From Serilophus lunatus (Eukaryota; Chordata; Aves; Passeriformes; Eurylaimidae): DNA of 64,000 nucleotides. The translations under genes and the position numbers were made by a program. A model generated the notes under the pieces. It was given only the letters and a program-made list of their open reading frames with translations. It was not told the origin of the DNA and made no database searches. Shown piece by piece: positions 61,826-64,000 of the stretch; position 1 is the first letter of the stretch, and the number at the start of each line of letters is the position of its first letter. The stretch lies in assembly GCA_013399895.1 (NCBI GenBank), contig VXBA01002855.1:2135979-2199978 (forward strand), written 5' to 3'.

Positions 61826-64000
61826 ATCCTGTGGGCTCAGTGCTGCAGAAAACAGGTAATTCATGATACGACATTATGCTCTTCGTTTGCCAAGTGCTGC
61901 AAAGGTTAGATTAAACTGCTTGTGTACAGTGTGTGTGACTGAGCCAAAACACTGCTGTGGAAAATCTGGTCCCTTCTGCTGCAGTGACAGCACACAACTC
62001 CACACTTTGGGAGGCCTAATGGTGCCGAGGGTCAGGCCAGTCACCAATGCTCGGCTATGGGTCAGCATTCATGCCTCTGTATTTGCATCTCTTTGTGTGT
62101 CCCTTGGGTCCATTTTCCTTGGGTCTAGAAGAATGTCCCTTCTGTGTGTCCATGCATTTGCAGAAAGTGACACAGAGCTGTGGTATTCCCTTCCTCCACC
62201 TCTTCTCACTGCTGAAATTGAGAGAATTGTAACAGAGTGATTTCCAGCAGAGAACAGGAATCAAGAGCAAGGGACTGAACCTTCACATGTATTCATGACC
62301 ACGCACACTTTTATGGACCCAATAGTACTGTCAAGTATTTCATGGGGCTTTCTATCAAGGACACTATATAACAATAAGTTGTATTGTACTGCACTTTCAG
62401 TGAATATATGAGGTAATTGGTGTGCAGTTTCCTAGACTAATACTGAAGATAGGCATCTGTAGACAGAGAAAATGAAGTTTAAAAATCTCTTTGCTGACTG
62501 TGTTCCCCCAGCTGGAAGAGCAAAGCACAGCCAGTAACAGCCTTAGATCATATGTTCTTAACCCTCTCCAAACCTGGGCCACATTCCTTCGCTGCTGCCC
62601 TGTCTTACTAGGACAGAGATCGGGACTGGCTTAATTTAGCAGTGGAGAGAGGGATGTACAATTACACTCCCTGCCTCTTTCTTAAGTCCCCGAAGAGGCT
62701 TGCCCCCTTTCCATAGTGCTAAGCTGAGATGTAAGCCTCAGGACACCAGATGTTCAGCACATAGATGGCCAGATGAGGGACAAGTCACTGCCACCCTGAG
62801 TCATGATCCAGGCTGCTGCAAAAGACTGGCTATGCCCAGGCAGGAAGTCCCTCCAGTAGCTCTCAAGGGCTGTATAACATATGCTGTCATGGTCAGTCAT
62901 GGAGCACTTGAGGAACAGAAAGAGCTAAGCCTGCAACTCTCCTCTGGGCAGTTTCCCCAGGCCACCATGGGTAATACAGGAGATGTGAGCTGCAGATTGA
63001 GAGCCACCCTGTACTTTCTCTGTAGCTGCATTCAAACAAGTTTTTCATCACAGCAACCATAAATGATATCTCTTTTCATTCAAGGCCTGATCTGTTAATC
63101 TGTTGTCCATCTACAGTCAGCTGGACCATGTAGTTCAGCTCTTCTGGGCTTGGTGTAAGTCATTCTTGAAACCAGCCTTTGGCAAAGTGCATGGCCAGGA
63201 ATCCTGCTCCTAAAGTGCTGGATACACACTGCTGAGCTCAGCTATGAGGAATGCAGTATATTTTCATTCTTGTTCTTTTTATTCTGTGAGCCATCACAGA
63301 GCCATTTCATTGAGATGTGGAGTCCCAAATGTCCAGAATGTGATTAGGTTGAGTCATCCTTTCATAAAGATTTCTTTATTAATATTATTATTTCTAACAT
63401 TTACCCACTTAACCGCAAACAATGATATTTATGGGGAGCATGTCCATCCATACATAAATATTGCTGCTAATATGCCCAGAGACAGCCACTTTCTAGGCAG
63501 CAGGATTTTAAAAATGTAGGCAGTGTATTAAAGCCCGCCCATAGTGACTTATCCCCTAACTTAATTACCACAGGACAAAGTCATGCTGGCAGTTCTGCCA
63601 TGCTCACAGTGGCCAAAGAGCAACTTACAGTGTTAGTAGCACTGTGTACCATGGTAAAATTTTGCTCAAGACAATCTATCGCCCATTGCTGCCAGGGCTA
63701 GTTATGGATTCAGGTCACCTACCCACATGTGGGAATGTGAACTTGCACACCACTGGAGACCCTGGAGTTTTATTTCCACTGCACTGTGCATGCAGGCCCA
63801 TCAGAGAGTGTCATTTCATGACCAAGTGACAGAACAAGTGAAAAGCACAAAGAAAAATGACTTGAAAAATGAGGGTAGAACTGTGACTCGCAGAGACTTG
63901 TCCCTCATAATACAGGGATGAAAAAGACAGCAGTGGAATTTTCAAAGCAACATCCTGAGAAAAAATGAAAAGGCTCTGCAGACCTGGATGCAGCACTTCA

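Larger units (their letters stand above)
58948..64000. other. unique non-coding DNA, no gene recognised
   Basis: No recognisable gene, RNA gene or transposon. An exon-like open segment lies at 61570-61656 (see findings). Simple features are the C run with one ambiguous base at 59811-59821 and a T run at 61807-61825. Confidence 0.4.

Noticed and set aside
61807..61900. Possible minus-strand retrocopy with its tail at the poly-T run
   Set aside because: The adjoining minus-strand sequence has no AATAAA and no gene-like body.
1..64000. tRNA, rRNA, microRNA, CRISPR or bacterial operon signals
   Set aside because: No tRNA T-loop context, no direct-repeat/spacer array and no known microRNA sequence was seen. 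The DNA is plainly vertebrate, so bacterial features are not expected.

Overview
The window looks like non-coding DNA from a bird nuclear genome, and I recognise no protein-coding gene in it. Two signals point to a bird. The first is a set of CR1 LINE fragments, one of which keeps the diagnostic 3' end with the ATTCTATGATTC-type octamer. The second is a set of LTRs of types I know from bird assemblies. Base composition is mostly AT-rich. Stop codons are frequent in all frames. No open frame resembles a protein I know, and the longest frames fall inside repeats or in C+G-rich DNA where stops are rare by chance. The window could be an intergenic desert or part of a very large intron; the sequence alone does not decide.

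Layout. 1-33 kb is mostly unique AT-rich DNA. It holds an old antisense CR1 fragment (about 1.5-2.0 kb), a short CR1 tail (about 19.05 kb), simple repeats, and several stretches that look like candidate conserved non-coding elements (about 6.7-7.1, 10.8-11.0 and 16.5-17.0 kb). 35-43 kb is a cluster of three solo LTRs. A 1.38-kb LTR on the plus strand (35154-36535) is flanked by a 5-bp duplication, GCTTC. A copy of the same family on the minus strand (40455-41761) is flanked by its own 5-bp duplication, AGATC, and contains a 211-base assembly gap. An unrelated 0.89-kb LTR follows on the plus strand (42130-43022). No retroviral internal region or protein-coding gene remains, so all three appear to be solo LTRs left by LTR-LTR recombination. 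The two related LTRs contain the only CpG-rich DNA I see in the window.

43-64 kb is again mostly unique DNA. It has an exact 22-bp tandem duplication (49.56 kb), a sense CR1 tail (53.1-53.5 kb), an antisense CR1 tail (54.2-54.8 kb), a GT run, a poly-T run, and a single ambiguous base beside a C run (59.82 kb).

The most useful second-look items are as follows. The inverted pair of related LTRs shares a consensus splice donor on the strand opposite the LTR and a facing pair of YY1-like motifs. Two perfect hairpins lie back to back at 37.74-37.79 kb with a third inverted repeat just beyond. A 24-base word at 10.89 kb recurs at 25.68 kb with an 8-base insertion. A few exon-like segments have good splice sites but no recognised protein. 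I found nothing I would call a new biological system.
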